DNA of 64,000 nucleotides from Bacillus canaveralius (lineage in GTDB: Bacteria > Bacillota > Bacilli > Bacillales > Cytobacillaceae), in the NCBI RefSeq assembly GCF_002860125.1, contig NZ_PGVA01000004.1:62001-126000 (forward strand), read 5' to 3'. This document shows positions 34,674 to 44,598 of this stretch, piece by piece. The position numbers were made by a program, and so were the translations under genes. The notes under the pieces were generated by a model. The model was given only the letters and a program-made list of their open reading frames with translations. It was not told the DNA's origin and did not search any database. Position 1 is the stretch's first letter; each line of letters begins with the position of its first letter.

Positions 34674-37090
34674 CAAAAGTGAATTTTCAGCTTGTCTTAT
34701 ACTCAGACTTTTCCTATCTAGATATTGAGAGTTGCTTAGAAGCACAGCAAGTACCAGCCTATAAGTTTTCTGCAGAACTAATTCGCTTTCTTGACTATTT
34801 GCAAACATGCAGCCATGATGCAGTATTCCAGCTAGCTTTACCAGCTGTTTATTATGAACTGGCCGATCAGCCTGTTTTTCGACAAGCGTTGACGGAATAT
34901 TTAGAAAAAAATGACGAACATCAACATATTCTTAAAGCATGGGCAAACTGGGAATATCGGATATCTGTACCAATTCGTCAGCTGATAAAGGATGGAAAGC
35001 TTGAGTTACTTGCCAGCCCGGCGACAGGGGCATTGCTGCCATTTATTTCTACACCGGCCGGCATGAAGTCACAAATAAACGAGGGGCTTTCGATTCTCGA
35101 GGATTACTTCCATGTAAAGCCGAAAGGATTCTGGTTTCCGCAATGTGCATACACGCCGGGGCTGGATTTGTATTTACTGAATGAAGGGTTCCAGTTTAGT
35201 TATCTACATGAACATGCGATAAAGTATGGGGACCCGCTCCCGAAGGCCGCAGGAGCTGAGCCGGTTCAGACTCCAAGAGGACTGACGGTTTTTCCAATCA
35301 GTGAACTTATCATCGATGACCTGTCGATGGAGATCGGCAGGAAAGTAAACGAGTTGGCTTCTAACAGCAACCCGCCGATATTGTCAACCGCGTTCGAACT
35401 CACTTTTTTTACAAGCGATCTTGCCAACTATATCGGGCAAATTACCGATCTTGCCGATGAAAAAATCATTTGCTGGCAGCAGGCAGGTGTTGTTCAGAAA
35501 GAGCCTGAACAAATCCACCTGAGCACCTCGGCATTGCCTTTTGGCCAATCCGAACAGCTGGTGGAGGAAAGACTTCTTCCTTATTTTGAAGAAAGCTTTT
35601 TAATTGAAAAAGAGCTTGAACAATTAGCTGGTAAGATTGAGGGGACCAGCGATCAGAAAACGGTCATGAAACAAATGATTGTTGAATGGACTTTATTAAC
35701 CGGGCAAATAGCAAGCAAGAAGCACTTCAATAAAGCAGATGCTGATAAGCATATTTTCAACTACAAGCAATTAAAATCAGCTCTTTTGACAGGGGCAATT
35801 GGCAATCGCTTCGAACTCCCACAAGGGTTTCCGCCAGCTGTGTTAACCTCCCTATCTGTTGATACATGGATAAATGAAGTGAAACCGGAAAAAGGGCATC
35901 AAATGCGCAATCAAAAGTGTAAAATTCTCATGTTAACGTGGGAGTATCCCCCCAATATTGTCGGGGGCCTCGCAAGGCATGTGCATGGATTGTCGGTCAG
36001 CCTCGCAAAGCAGGATTACGAAGTGCATGTGATCACTGCAATGGCTGATGGTTTGGTCCGCTTCGAATTAATGGAAGGTGTATATGTCCACAGGGTAACA
36101 GCATATAACGAAAAAGACAGTGATTTCCTGGCGTGGATGGGAGGCTTAAATGTAGCAATCGCTTCAAAAGCAGCCGAACTCTCATCACTCTTCCATTTCG
36201 ATGTTATTCATGCCCATGATTGGCTAACCGGCAGTGCTGCCGCCGCTCTGAAAAAGTTGCTGAAGCTTCCTTTAGTAGTGACGATCCATGCAACCGAGCA
36301 TGGGCGCAACAATGGCATTTATACCGAAATGCAGCGGTCGATTCACAGAAAAGAAACAAAACTGCTTGATGTATCGGACCATGTTATTGTCTGCAGTGAA
36401 TTTATGAAAGAAGAACTTGGCCTTATTTTTGGGACGAATTCGGCAAAGATATCTGTCATTGCCAACGGGATCGAGAAAGCACCCCGTACAGACACTGATA
36501 GTTCAGGATTGAACGGGCTTCCAATCTGCCATGATAAAAAACTTATTTTCTCGATTGGGAGAATGGTGGCTGAAAAAGGATTTGAAACACTAATTGAAGC
36601 CGCCAGCAAAATGAGACACCTTGAGGAAGATATTTACTTTATTATTGCAGGCAAAGGTCCGATGCTTGAGGTTTATCGAAAAATGGTAAAAGATTATCAA
36701 CTCGAAAATTTTGTGTATTTACTCGGTTTTATTAATGACGAGCAACGGAACGCGCTAATGGCAGAATGTTCGATCACCATCTTTCCGAGCCTGTACGAGC
36801 CGTTTGGGATTGTTGCCCTTGAAGCAATGAGCTTTGGAAAGCCGGTGATTGTTTCAGAAACAGGTGGTTTGAAAGGATTTGTCCAGCATGGTAAAACTGG
36901 CTTGCTGATGGATCCGGGCAGCTCTGAGAACCTGATCCAACAAGCAGAATGGCTTCTTGAAAATGAGCAAAAGGCATTTGAAATTGGCGAACAAGGCAGA
37001 AAAATGGTTGAAAGCTTATTTAGCTGGAACCGGATCGCCGAGGAAACAAAGCGGGTTTTTGACGAAGCCCTTTTAAACTTTAGAATCTAG
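34670..37090 (+). CDS. GH57-like/GT4 fusion glycosyltransferase with degenerate GH57 half
   Basis: An 806-residue two-part protein. Residues about 1-410 resemble the GH57/DUF1957 alpha-glucan branching barrel: GFWFPQCAYTPGLDLYLL aligns with the WLPECAY nucleophile motif. However Gln158 replaces the catalytic Glu, the N-terminal His-x-His motif is absent (LVLYSDFSY), and the acid region reads AFELTFF. This half is probably a non-catalytic glucan-binding or scaffold domain. Residues about 415-806 are a GT4 glycosyltransferase starting LMLTWEYPPNIVGGLARH, with the donor-site motif EPFGIVALE intact. It starts in an ATGA overlap with the DUF4912 gene. Acceptor and product are unknown; a storage or surface glucan is possible. 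Confidence 0.85.
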   Translation: MTKVNFQLVLYSDFSYLDIESCLEAQQVPAYKFSAELIRFLDYLQTCSHDAVFQLALPAVYYELADQPVFRQALTEYLEKNDEHQHILKAWANWEYRISVPIRQLIKDGKLELLASPATGALLPFISTPAGMKSQINEGLSILEDYFHVKPKGFWFPQCAYTPGLDLYLLNEGFQFSYLHEHAIKYGDPLPKAAGAEPVQTPRGLTVFPISELIIDDLSMEIGRKVNELASNSNPPILSTAFELTFFTSDLANYIGQITDLADEKIICWQQAGVVQKEPEQIHLSTSALPFGQSEQLVEERLLPYFEESFLIEKELEQLAGKIEGTSDQKTVMKQMIVEWTLLTGQIASKKHFNKADADKHIFNYKQLKSALLTGAIGNRFELPQGFPPAVLTSLSVDTWINEVKPEKGHQMRNQKCKILMLTWEYPPNIVGGLARHVHGLSVSLAKQDYEVHVITAMADGLVRFELMEGVYVHRVTAYNEKDSDFLAWMGGLNVAIASKAAELSSLFHFDVIHAHDWLTGSAAAALKKLLKLPLVVTIHATEHGRNNGIYTEMQRSIHRKETKLLDVSDHVIVCSEFMKEELGLIFGTNSAKISVIANGIEKAPRTDTDSSGLNGLPICHDKKLIFSIGRMVAEKGFETLIEAASKMRHLEEDIYFIIAGKGPMLEVYRKMVKDYQLENFVYLLGFINDEQRNALMAECSITIFPSLYEPFGIVALEAMSFGKPVIVSETGGLKGFVQHGKTGLLMDPGSSENLIQQAEWLLENEQKAFEIGEQGRKMVESLFSWNRIAEETKRVFDEALLNFRI

Positions 37091-37157
37091 TTGTTCATTG
37101 ATCTGAAAGATATGATCACATTTCTAGTAAAAAAATAAAAACATAAAAGGTGTAAAC

Positions 37158-37790
37158 ATGAAAACAAAAGATGGTCCATTCTTTCGAGGAAACGTGCCAG
37201 CAGAATATAGGGAAACGGAACAACTTAAAGCTAAGCCGGGGATTTGGGTAAACGGAAAGATGTATTGGGTAGATAGCGGTTATGAAAAGCTTATACCAGA
37301 ACAATTGCTTTCAATTAAAATGAACAGACACCATCCCCACTCTAAAATTCGTTTTTATGATATGTATGTAACAAATCATTCTCTCGAGCCAACCGAAATC
37401 AAAGTTCTCATGATGCATTCTTATGAAAATGCAACAAAAGACCATGTTACATTTATTTCCCCCGTAAAAAAAGTAATTTTTCATCTGACCGAAGACCATG
37501 TTTTTTTAATAAACGGTCACTATAACGGTGAACCAATGGAGGAGTCGACTGTCCAGCCACTCTGGAATATTGGTTCAGAAGCTTTTTGGAGCTGCGCTGA
37601 AAAAGGACGGCTCCGCTATCAGCCGATGGCAAAAGGATTGGCAGTCAGCATTTTCTCCCTTTCTTTGAAATTGGCAGCCAGGCAGACAGTCACAGCCAAT
37701 GCATGGATGATGAAAGGATCGTCACAGGACGAGCTGTTTTATTTAAATCAGGCAGTTTTAAAAAATAGACTAGCATTTCCCTGCAAATAA
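37158..37790 (+). CDS. Unknown protein downstream of the GT4 fusion
   Basis: A 210-residue soluble protein with no signal peptide. Beta-rich segments (HPHSKIRFYDMYVTNHS, EIKVLMMHSYENATKDHVTF, KKVIFHLTEDHVFLING) alternate with charged loops. I do not recognise the family. ATG 37158 follows AAAGGTG. It may belong with the two preceding genes as a small accessory cluster, but a 67-base gap separates them. At the matching place B. subtilis has, as I recall, yqgL and yqgM. Confidence 0.65.
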   Translation: MKTKDGPFFRGNVPAEYRETEQLKAKPGIWVNGKMYWVDSGYEKLIPEQLLSIKMNRHHPHSKIRFYDMYVTNHSLEPTEIKVLMMHSYENATKDHVTFISPVKKVIFHLTEDHVFLINGHYNGEPMEESTVQPLWNIGSEAFWSCAEKGRLRYQPMAKGLAVSIFSLSLKLAARQTVTANAWMMKGSSQDELFYLNQAVLKNRLAFPCK

Positions 37791-37849
37791 TGCTATTATA
37801 GAAAAGTCGTATGCACGAACTAGTTACACATAGTTTGGAGGGAAATAAC

Positions 37850-37999
37850 ATGCGTGTAAACATTACATTAGCTTGCACAGAGACTGGTGATCGCAACTAT
37901 ATCACTACAAAAAATAAACGAAATAACCCGGACCGTCTTGAGCTAAAGAAATATAGCCCAAGATTGAAACGTGTTACTTTACACCGCGAAACAAAATAA
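37850..37999 (+). CDS. rpmG: Ribosomal protein L33, zinc-free type
   Basis: A 49-residue L33 of the large ribosomal subunit (RpmGA type). The sequence [20 protein letters not shown] to TLHRETK is nearly that of B. subtilis RpmGA. It lacks the CxxC pairs, so it does not bind zinc. ATG 37850 follows GGAGGG; the in-frame start at 37811 is upstream of that site. A terminator follows directly. Confidence 0.96.
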   Translation: MRVNITLACTETGDRNYITTKNKRNNPDRLELKKYSPRLKRVTLHRETK

Positions 38000-38030
38000 G
38001 CAGTGGGAGTTATTCCTGCTGTTTTTTTGT
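37999..38030 (+). terminator. Terminator after rpmG
   Basis: Stem AGCAG-GGA with TCCTGCT (two bulged bases), followed by seven T residues. Confidence 0.7.
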
Positions 38031-38135
38031 ATAAAAAAATCGACTTTTACGTTATAGAAAGTCAGCGGCGAGACTGAGCATTTTAAATTCAACGAGAAAA
38101 CAGGGAGCCCATTTTTAATCCGTGCTTCCTGATTA

Positions 38136-38170
38136 AAAAACCCGCTGTTATCGAGCGGGTTTTCTTTTTG
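38136..38170 (+). terminator. Second terminator between rpmG and yqgN
   Basis: Stem AAAACCCGCT with AGCGGGTTTT, loop GTTATCG, then CTTTTT. It lies 31 bases before the yqgN start, so it may act as an attenuator. Confidence 0.75.
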
Positions 38171-38200
38171 TACAGCTTTATAAACAGGGGGTGTGTGTTC

Positions 38201-38770
38201 ATGAACAGGAAAAATGAGATTCGGAAAATAGTAAAAGAGCAGCTCGCTATTCTGAACAAACCATTATATGAGGATAAATCGTATCGGATCGCGACACAGC
38301 TGTATCAAGATAGGAGCTGGCGGGCAGCGAAGACGATTGGTGTAACGATATCAAATTTTCCAGAGGTTGATACATATCAAATCATTCGAAAAGCTTGGGA
38401 GCTTGGCAAGCGTGTCGTTGTGCCGAAATGTATTCCGGCGCAAAAGCAATTAATCTTCCGCACGATCGAAAGCTTTACCGATCTGGAAACAGTGTTTTTC
38501 GGATTATACGAGCCTGTTGAGGAGCTGACAACTGCAGTTGATGCCGAAAGCATCGATTTAGTAATTGTCCCGGGCCTTGCATTCGACCGGAGCGGTTTTA
38601 GAATTGGCTTTGGCGGTGGTTATTATGATCGATTTTTAGCCGATTATCATGGCGGGGCAATATCACTCGCGTTTCAAGCGCAACTGTTCGAAGAACTTCC
38701 AGTTGAGGAACACGATATACCTGTTGCAAAAATTATTACTGAGACAGCAGTAATTGTTGCCGATGAGTAA
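38201..38770 (+). CDS. yqgN: 5-formyltetrahydrofolate cyclo-ligase (YqgN)
   Basis: A 189-residue enzyme converting 5-formyl-THF to 5,10-methenyl-THF with ATP, in one-carbon metabolism. The signature GFRIGFGGGYYDRFL and LVIVPGLAFDRSG are intact. ATG 38201 follows AGGGGGTG; an upstream start at 38168 lies next to the hairpin. Its last codons overlap the next gene (ATGAGTAA), so the DUF92 gene is translationally coupled. Confidence 0.94.
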   Translation: MNRKNEIRKIVKEQLAILNKPLYEDKSYRIATQLYQDRSWRAAKTIGVTISNFPEVDTYQIIRKAWELGKRVVVPKCIPAQKQLIFRTIESFTDLETVFFGLYEPVEELTTAVDAESIDLVIVPGLAFDRSGFRIGFGGGYYDRFLADYHGGAISLAFQAQLFEELPVEEHDIPVAKIITETAVIVADE

Positions 38771-39536
38771 TACAGTGATTTTAGCGTTGTTCGTTGTTGC
38801 CGCTGCTATCCTCGCTTTTTTATCTCATTCATTATCAAAAAGCGGGGCACTGGCCTCTGTCCTGACCGGCATTGCCATTGCTGCGGGAACTGGTCTGGAA
38901 GGATTAATCTTGTTGGGGGCCTTTTTTGTCAGTTCAAGTTTATGGTCAAAATATCGGGCCGGAGAGAAAGCTTTTGCCGACAAACACGAAAAGGGTTCCA
39001 GGAGAGATTGGAAACAAGTACTTGCGAACGGAGGCATTCCGGCATGTTTGGCCTTGGTTCATTATTACACGCATGATCCAGTCTGGATCGTCGGTCTTTC
39101 AATCGCTTTTGCCGCCGCTAATGCCGATACATGGGCGTCTGAAATCGGCTCACTCAGTAAAACCCAGCCGGTGCTGATCAGGAATTTCCAGCGGGTTGAG
39201 AAAGGGACCTCAGGTGCTGTTACCGTTAAGGGGACGGTAGCTGCTTTGTGCGGCTCTCTGCTGATTGCCATTTTAGCTGCATGTTTATTTCAATTTGATT
39301 TTACCCTTGCCTTGTTGGTTTTCTTACTGGGGTTCACAGGGAATCTTATCGATACTCTCTTAGGCGCATATCTTCAAGCAGCTTATCAGTGTACTCACTG
39401 CCGCTCAGTGATCGAAAAAAACAGCCATTGCGGCAAACAGGCGCAGCTTATTAAGGGCTTTCGGCTATTTGATAATGACGCCGTCAACTTTTTATCATGT
39501 TTGATCGCGGCGGCAGCGGGAATGCTCTTATATTAG
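38763..39536 (+). CDS. DUF92 membrane protein (VTE6-like)
   Basis: A 257-residue membrane protein with about seven hydrophobic segments, of the DUF92 family that includes plant VTE6 phytyl-phosphate kinases. Typical motifs are SSSLWSKYRAGEKAF, ANADTWASEIGSLS and GFTGNLIDTLLGAYLQ. A conserved Cys pair lies in YQCTHCRS. Start ATG 38763 overlaps the yqgN stop. A polyprenyl-type phosphate kinase role is possible but inferred. B. subtilis has no gene here that I recall. Confidence 0.82.
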   Translation: MSNTVILALFVVAAAILAFLSHSLSKSGALASVLTGIAIAAGTGLEGLILLGAFFVSSSLWSKYRAGEKAFADKHEKGSRRDWKQVLANGGIPACLALVHYYTHDPVWIVGLSIAFAAANADTWASEIGSLSKTQPVLIRNFQRVEKGTSGAVTVKGTVAALCGSLLIAILAACLFQFDFTLALLVFLLGFTGNLIDTLLGAYLQAAYQCTHCRSVIEKNSHCGKQAQLIKGFRLFDNDAVNFLSCLIAAAAGMLLY

Positions 39537-39650
39537 TGGGTTCGCAGCCAAATGGAGTAAAGACGCGTTTACACTGCCAGCAATTGGTGAAAATAGATTA
39601 AAGTACGATGTACAGTCCAGTTCATATCACTGTATACAGGTCATTGATAA

Positions 39651-40631
<981 letters not shown>

Positions 40632-40745
40632 TTGAAGGGACCATTGGCCTTGTTCATGAATAGCCATGTTCTTCTAAAGTGCCGGCGATTTCAGCGCGGA
40701 TAAAAAAAGCGGTTATTCCTCAAACTAGTGCAAGGAGGGATGTTT

Positions 40746-40943
40746 ATGATCAGGATAATGTCTTCAATTTTTTTAATTGGAACCGCAGGTTATTTTGTGT
40801 TTAAAAATCGTTATAAGTTAGTCAATTCGGCGATGCGAAGTCCAATAGGCCGAAGGTTTTTCGTTGCTTCCCTGATGAGTATTCCGGGAGTCAAAAACAA
40901 AATGATGCAAACCGTATTCTCAGGACCTGCCGGCGGTAAATGA
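40746..40943 (+). CDS. Small membrane protein, YqgO-like
   Basis: A 65-residue protein with one N-terminal transmembrane segment (MSSIFLIGTAGYFVF) and a basic C-terminal part (SPIGRRFFVASLMSIPGVKNKMM). ATG 40746 is chosen, with AAGGAGGG seven bases upstream; GTG 40728 precedes that site. Location between yqgN and gluP suggests B. subtilis yqgO. Function unknown. Confidence 0.7.
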   Translation: MIRIMSSIFLIGTAGYFVFKNRYKLVNSAMRSPIGRRFFVASLMSIPGVKNKMMQTVFSGPAGGK

Positions 40944-40968
40944 AAAGACCGATGCAGGTCTTTTTTCA
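40943..40968 (+). terminator. Terminator-like hairpin after the YqgO-like gene
   Basis: AAAAGACC pairs with GGTCTTTT, loop GATGCA, followed by TT. It overlaps a possible long-form start of gluP. Confidence 0.6.
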
Positions 40969-41098
40969 GAAAAAAAGTAATCAGAATTGTTACACATACC
41001 CTTATGATTTTCTTAAAAACGGAATATACGATTTGTATTTATACGATAAAATAAGTTTTATCAGGGCCCGTGCTGAAACAAAGAAAGTAGGGGGAAAA

Positions 41099-42655
41099 TT
41101 GAGCTTTCGGGAAGATTATTTATTTTGGAGACTCGCTCTTTATTTCATTTCCAAGCAACATTACCGGATCGTTCAGCTATCCAATGAGCAAACCGAGCTT
41201 TGGCTTGAAAAAACTGAACAAAAACAGGCGCAAATCATCAGACTTGTGAGATACAATCTTGATTGGGGAAATTGGCTGCAACGCGATATTGAATTAACGG
41301 CGACGAATGGGGAAAGGATTCGCAAGCAGCTTCGCCACCGTGAATTGAAGGTTGTTAATATTTATGTAACCCCATATCCCCCTGTAGATGATTATTCGTT
41401 TCATATTGAGAAGCCGTATTCACACCCGGATTTACCGAAGACCATGGTCTCAACCCATATCATCGACCGGGCGAACGGGCTTTCGGCACTCGAAGCTGTT
41501 GGACAATATTTTCACGATTCAATTTCATTCACTGCCAATGGGGAATATACGGAACAGGACGTCGAGGCGGTTAAGCAAGCGGCATTGACCGAGGCTGTAA
41601 ATAAGGCCAAAAAAGAAAAAGCCGTTTTTGAGTACGGAAGACCGTTCTTCTCCTACATTTTTATCGCTATTCAAGTGATGATGTTCCTTATTCTTGAATT
41701 GAATGGAGGTAGTACAAACACTGCAACGCTTATAGAATATGGTGCGAAGTCCAATCCGCACATCATTGCAGGCGAATGGTGGCGGTTTTTCACACCGATT
41801 GTCCTTCATATCGGCATCCTTCATTTATTCATGAATACGCTCGCTCTTTTCTATCTCGGCCCATTGATAGAAAGGATTTACGGCAACATACGGTTTGTTG
41901 TGATTTACTTATTTGCAGGGTTTACCGGGTCGCTTGCCAGCTTCGCATTCAGCCCGAGCCTATCTGCCGGGGCAAGCGGAGCCATTTTCGGCTGCTTTGG
42001 CGCTCTCCTTTATTTCGGGCTCATTCATCCAAAGCTATTTTTTCGGACGATGGGCATGAATGTCATTGTTGTGATCGCAATCAATCTTGGATTGGGATTT
42101 GCTATTCCGGGAATTGATAACGCCGGTCACATCGGTGGTCTTGCTGGCGGCTTTTTAGCAGCGGGTGTCGTTCATTTTCCGGAAAAGAAAAAACTTTTAC
42201 TGCAGCTGCTATTTTTAATTTTAAGTATTGGCTCGATCCGATGGCTGTTAAATTACGGATATGAAGAAACAGCAAGAACAAGGGATGAACAATTGGTGCT
42301 CTCACTTGCAGGGAAATATGCCGAATCGCAACAATACGATCAGACATATAAAACACTTTTAAACTATCCAGAAAGTGAAAATCGTTCAGCCCAATTTTTG
42401 TATGCACTGGCCTTTACAGAATTAAAACTGGGAATGAATGACGAGGCGAAAGGCCATTTGTTCGAAACGATTGAAAAGGAGTCACGCTTCGATGAGGCTC
42501 ATTATTATTTAGCATGGGTCTTATTTACAGAACGAAAAGTTCAAGAAGCACAAACCCATGCAGAAAATGCAGTGAAAATCAAACCATCCAACGAGGAATA
42601 TCAACAGTTATTAAAAAGGATTAACGATTATCCTGAATCCGCTGCCGGAGGATAA
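41099..42655 (+). CDS. gluP: Rhomboid protease GluP (YqgP) with C-terminal TPR
   Basis: An intramembrane serine protease, 518 residues from TTG 41099. The N-terminal cytoplasmic domain is followed by six or seven membrane helices. The catalytic Ser is in SAGASGAIFG and the His in AGHIGGLAGG. GEWWRFFTPIVLHIGILH is typical, and TPR repeats (ALAFTELKLGMNDEAKG) are at the C-terminus. The TTG is preferred because GTAGGGGG lies four bases upstream and the product aligns with B. subtilis GluP. ATG 40940 would add 53 residues but overlaps the preceding stop and its terminator hairpin. It ends with the terminator at 42727. Confidence 0.9.
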   Translation: MSFREDYLFWRLALYFISKQHYRIVQLSNEQTELWLEKTEQKQAQIIRLVRYNLDWGNWLQRDIELTATNGERIRKQLRHRELKVVNIYVTPYPPVDDYSFHIEKPYSHPDLPKTMVSTHIIDRANGLSALEAVGQYFHDSISFTANGEYTEQDVEAVKQAALTEAVNKAKKEKAVFEYGRPFFSYIFIAIQVMMFLILELNGGSTNTATLIEYGAKSNPHIIAGEWWRFFTPIVLHIGILHLFMNTLALFYLGPLIERIYGNIRFVVIYLFAGFTGSLASFAFSPSLSAGASGAIFGCFGALLYFGLIHPKLFFRTMGMNVIVVIAINLGLGFAIPGIDNAGHIGGLAGGFLAAGVVHFPEKKKLLLQLLFLILSIGSIRWLLNYGYEETARTRDEQLVLSLAGKYAESQQYDQTYKTLLNYPESENRSAQFLYALAFTELKLGMNDEAKGHLFETIEKESRFDEAHYYLAWVLFTERKVQEAQTHAENAVKIKPSNEEYQQLLKRINDYPESAAGG

Positions 42656-42718
42656 CGGGTTCCCCGTCAGCTGTTTCAAAAGCAGCCAATAAATGAGATT
42701 TATCTTTTGCAATCAAAA

Positions 42719-42865
42719 TCAAAGGCATGGAACTATCAGTTGGATCAATGATAGTTCCATCCTTTTTTGATGCCTAAAAAATAGTTTTATCGGACGAAGC
42801 AAAAAGAATAAGGAAGCCGTCATTATTAAAAAAGCAAAAAGCGGAATCTGACCCTTTCTTTTCAT
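42719..42865 (-). CDS. Possible 48-residue transmembrane peptide
   Basis: The frame starts MKRKGQIPLFAFLIMTASLF, so basic residues precede one hydrophobic segment. GAGGTGG lies five bases before the ATG, an excellent ribosome site. The last 15 or so codons overlap the gluP terminator hairpin on the other strand. The strong ribosome site supports translation, but the family is unknown. Confidence 0.4.
   Translation of the reverse strand: MKRKGQIPLFAFLIMTASLFFLLRPIKLFFRHQKRMELSLIQLIVPCL
42727..42768 (+). terminator. Terminator after gluP
   Basis: Perfect stem ATGGAACTATCA with TGATAGTTCCAT, a loop of about 10 bases, then CCTTTTTT. Confidence 0.9.
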
Positions 42866-43037
42866 AAAAACCACCTCATTTATCTACCGGGTTGATTGGT
42901 TGTCCTTTACAAGAAAAATATATGTGAAGCTATCGGAAGAAATGCTGACGCGTATGTTTTTTCTGATACATGTCAAGGATGGAAGTATCAATAAGGAAAA
43001 CTTTGGATTTGTTGGATACTGTTTTTAGAGGTGAAGT

Positions 43038-44498
43038 ATGGATTTAAGACCAAAAGTACCGGTGAATGAACGAATAGACGAAAATATTGCCTTTATGCGG
43101 AAAGAGCTGGGAGTCGGTAAAAGTTTCGACGTGATCCAGATTGATGTTGAATACGCTGAGAGGAAGATGGCGTTTTATCTGATAGACGGACTGGTAAAGG
43201 ATACAATTCTGCATTTCATCATGGGGCAGCTGGCGAAACTTGAAAAGGAACAGCTTGAAAATGAACCATTGGAACAGCTCCTCAAAAAGTATATTCCCTA
43301 TATAGAAGTGGAAACGACCGATGATCTTAATTCAGCGGTCGATACCGTTTTGGCGGGACCGACGGCACTGTTGGTCGACGGCGTCGATAAGGTGATCATG
43401 ATTGACGCCCGTACGTATCCGGTTCGGGGACCTGAGGAACCAGATATTGAAAGAGTGGTCAGGGGTTCAAGAGATGGATTTGTCGAAACAATTGTTTTTA
43501 ATACCGCATTAACAAGAAGAAGGGTCAGGGACCGCACGCTAAGAATGGAGTACATGCAAATCGGCCGTCGTTCTAAAACAGATACGGCGATCTGCTATAT
43601 AGAGGATATTGCCGATCCGGACACCGTTAAAAAACTGAAAGCTTCCTTGTCAAAAATCGACACTGATGCATTGCCGATGGCGGAGAAAACGATTGAAGAA
43701 TTCATAGCGGGACGGCATTGGAATCCATATCCGATGGTCCGTTACACTGAGCGCCCGGATACTGCAGCAGCCCATTTATATGAAGGACATGTAATCCTGA
43801 TAGTTGATGGCTCACCAAGTGTAATTATTACGCCAACTACTTTCTGGCATCATCTCCAGCATGCCGAGGAGTATCGAAATAAACCGCTGATTGGAGCCTA
43901 TTTAAGATTGGTCCGCTTTATAGCTGTATGGGCTTCAATCTTTCTGTTGCCTCTCTGGTACCTGTTCGCTGCAAATCCGGAGTTGCTGCCTGAAAATCTC
44001 TCTTTTATAGGTCCGAATGAAGAGGGCCAGGTTCCGCTCCTGTTACAATTTTTACTCGCTGAAGTGGGAATCGATTTGCTGCGAATGGCGGCGATTCATA
44101 CACCATCATCATTGGCGACCGCTCTGGGACTGGTAGCAGCGCTAATGATCGGTGAAGTTGCGATTGAAGTCGGGCTATTTATAAACGAAGTGATCCTTTA
44201 TCTCGCTATTGTTGCAATCGGTACATTCGCGACCCCAAGCTATGAGATGGGCCTTGCAAACCGCATTGTCCGCATTATCCTCATGCTGGCAACAGCTATG
44301 TTTGGTGCTTACGGATTTGCAATTGGTGCTACACTCTTCATTATTATCCTGGCGCGATTGCAATCGTTTGGGGTTCCATATTTATGGCCATTCATTCCAT
44401 TCAACGCACGGGCATTTCGTGAAGTACTGGTCCGTGCACCTATTCCTTTGAAAGACAGGCGGCCGCGCATGTTGCATCCAAAAGACCCTGACCGGTAA
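43038..44498 (+). CDS. GerA-family spore germination protein (SpoVAF-like A subunit)
   Basis: A 486-residue protein of the GerA/SpoVAF family, in the inner membrane of the spore. The N-terminal hydrophilic domain has NIAFMRKELGVGKSFDVIQ, TALLVDGVDKVIMIDAR and VVRGSRDGFVETIVFNT. The C-terminal part has about five membrane helices with AAIHTPSSLATALGLVAALM. ATG 43038 follows GAGGTG. No B or C receptor subunits lie next to it, which favours the SpoVAF/accessory type. An expected small yqgQ gene between gluP and glcK is not seen. Confidence 0.88.
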   Translation: MDLRPKVPVNERIDENIAFMRKELGVGKSFDVIQIDVEYAERKMAFYLIDGLVKDTILHFIMGQLAKLEKEQLENEPLEQLLKKYIPYIEVETTDDLNSAVDTVLAGPTALLVDGVDKVIMIDARTYPVRGPEEPDIERVVRGSRDGFVETIVFNTALTRRRVRDRTLRMEYMQIGRRSKTDTAICYIEDIADPDTVKKLKASLSKIDTDALPMAEKTIEEFIAGRHWNPYPMVRYTERPDTAAAHLYEGHVILIVDGSPSVIITPTTFWHHLQHAEEYRNKPLIGAYLRLVRFIAVWASIFLLPLWYLFAANPELLPENLSFIGPNEEGQVPLLLQFLLAEVGIDLLRMAAIHTPSSLATALGLVAALMIGEVAIEVGLFINEVILYLAIVAIGTFATPSYEMGLANRIVRIILMLATAMFGAYGFAIGATLFIIILARLQSFGVPYLWPFIPFNARAFREVLVRAPIPLKDRRPRMLHPKDPDR

Positions 44499-44598
44499 CC
44501 GGTTTGGTCCAGTTACGTAAAAATTTTGCCATTAAAAAGTCTTCTTATTGAAGAGAAAATGATAAACGAAAAAATCGCTAAAAGAAAAGGTGAAGAGG

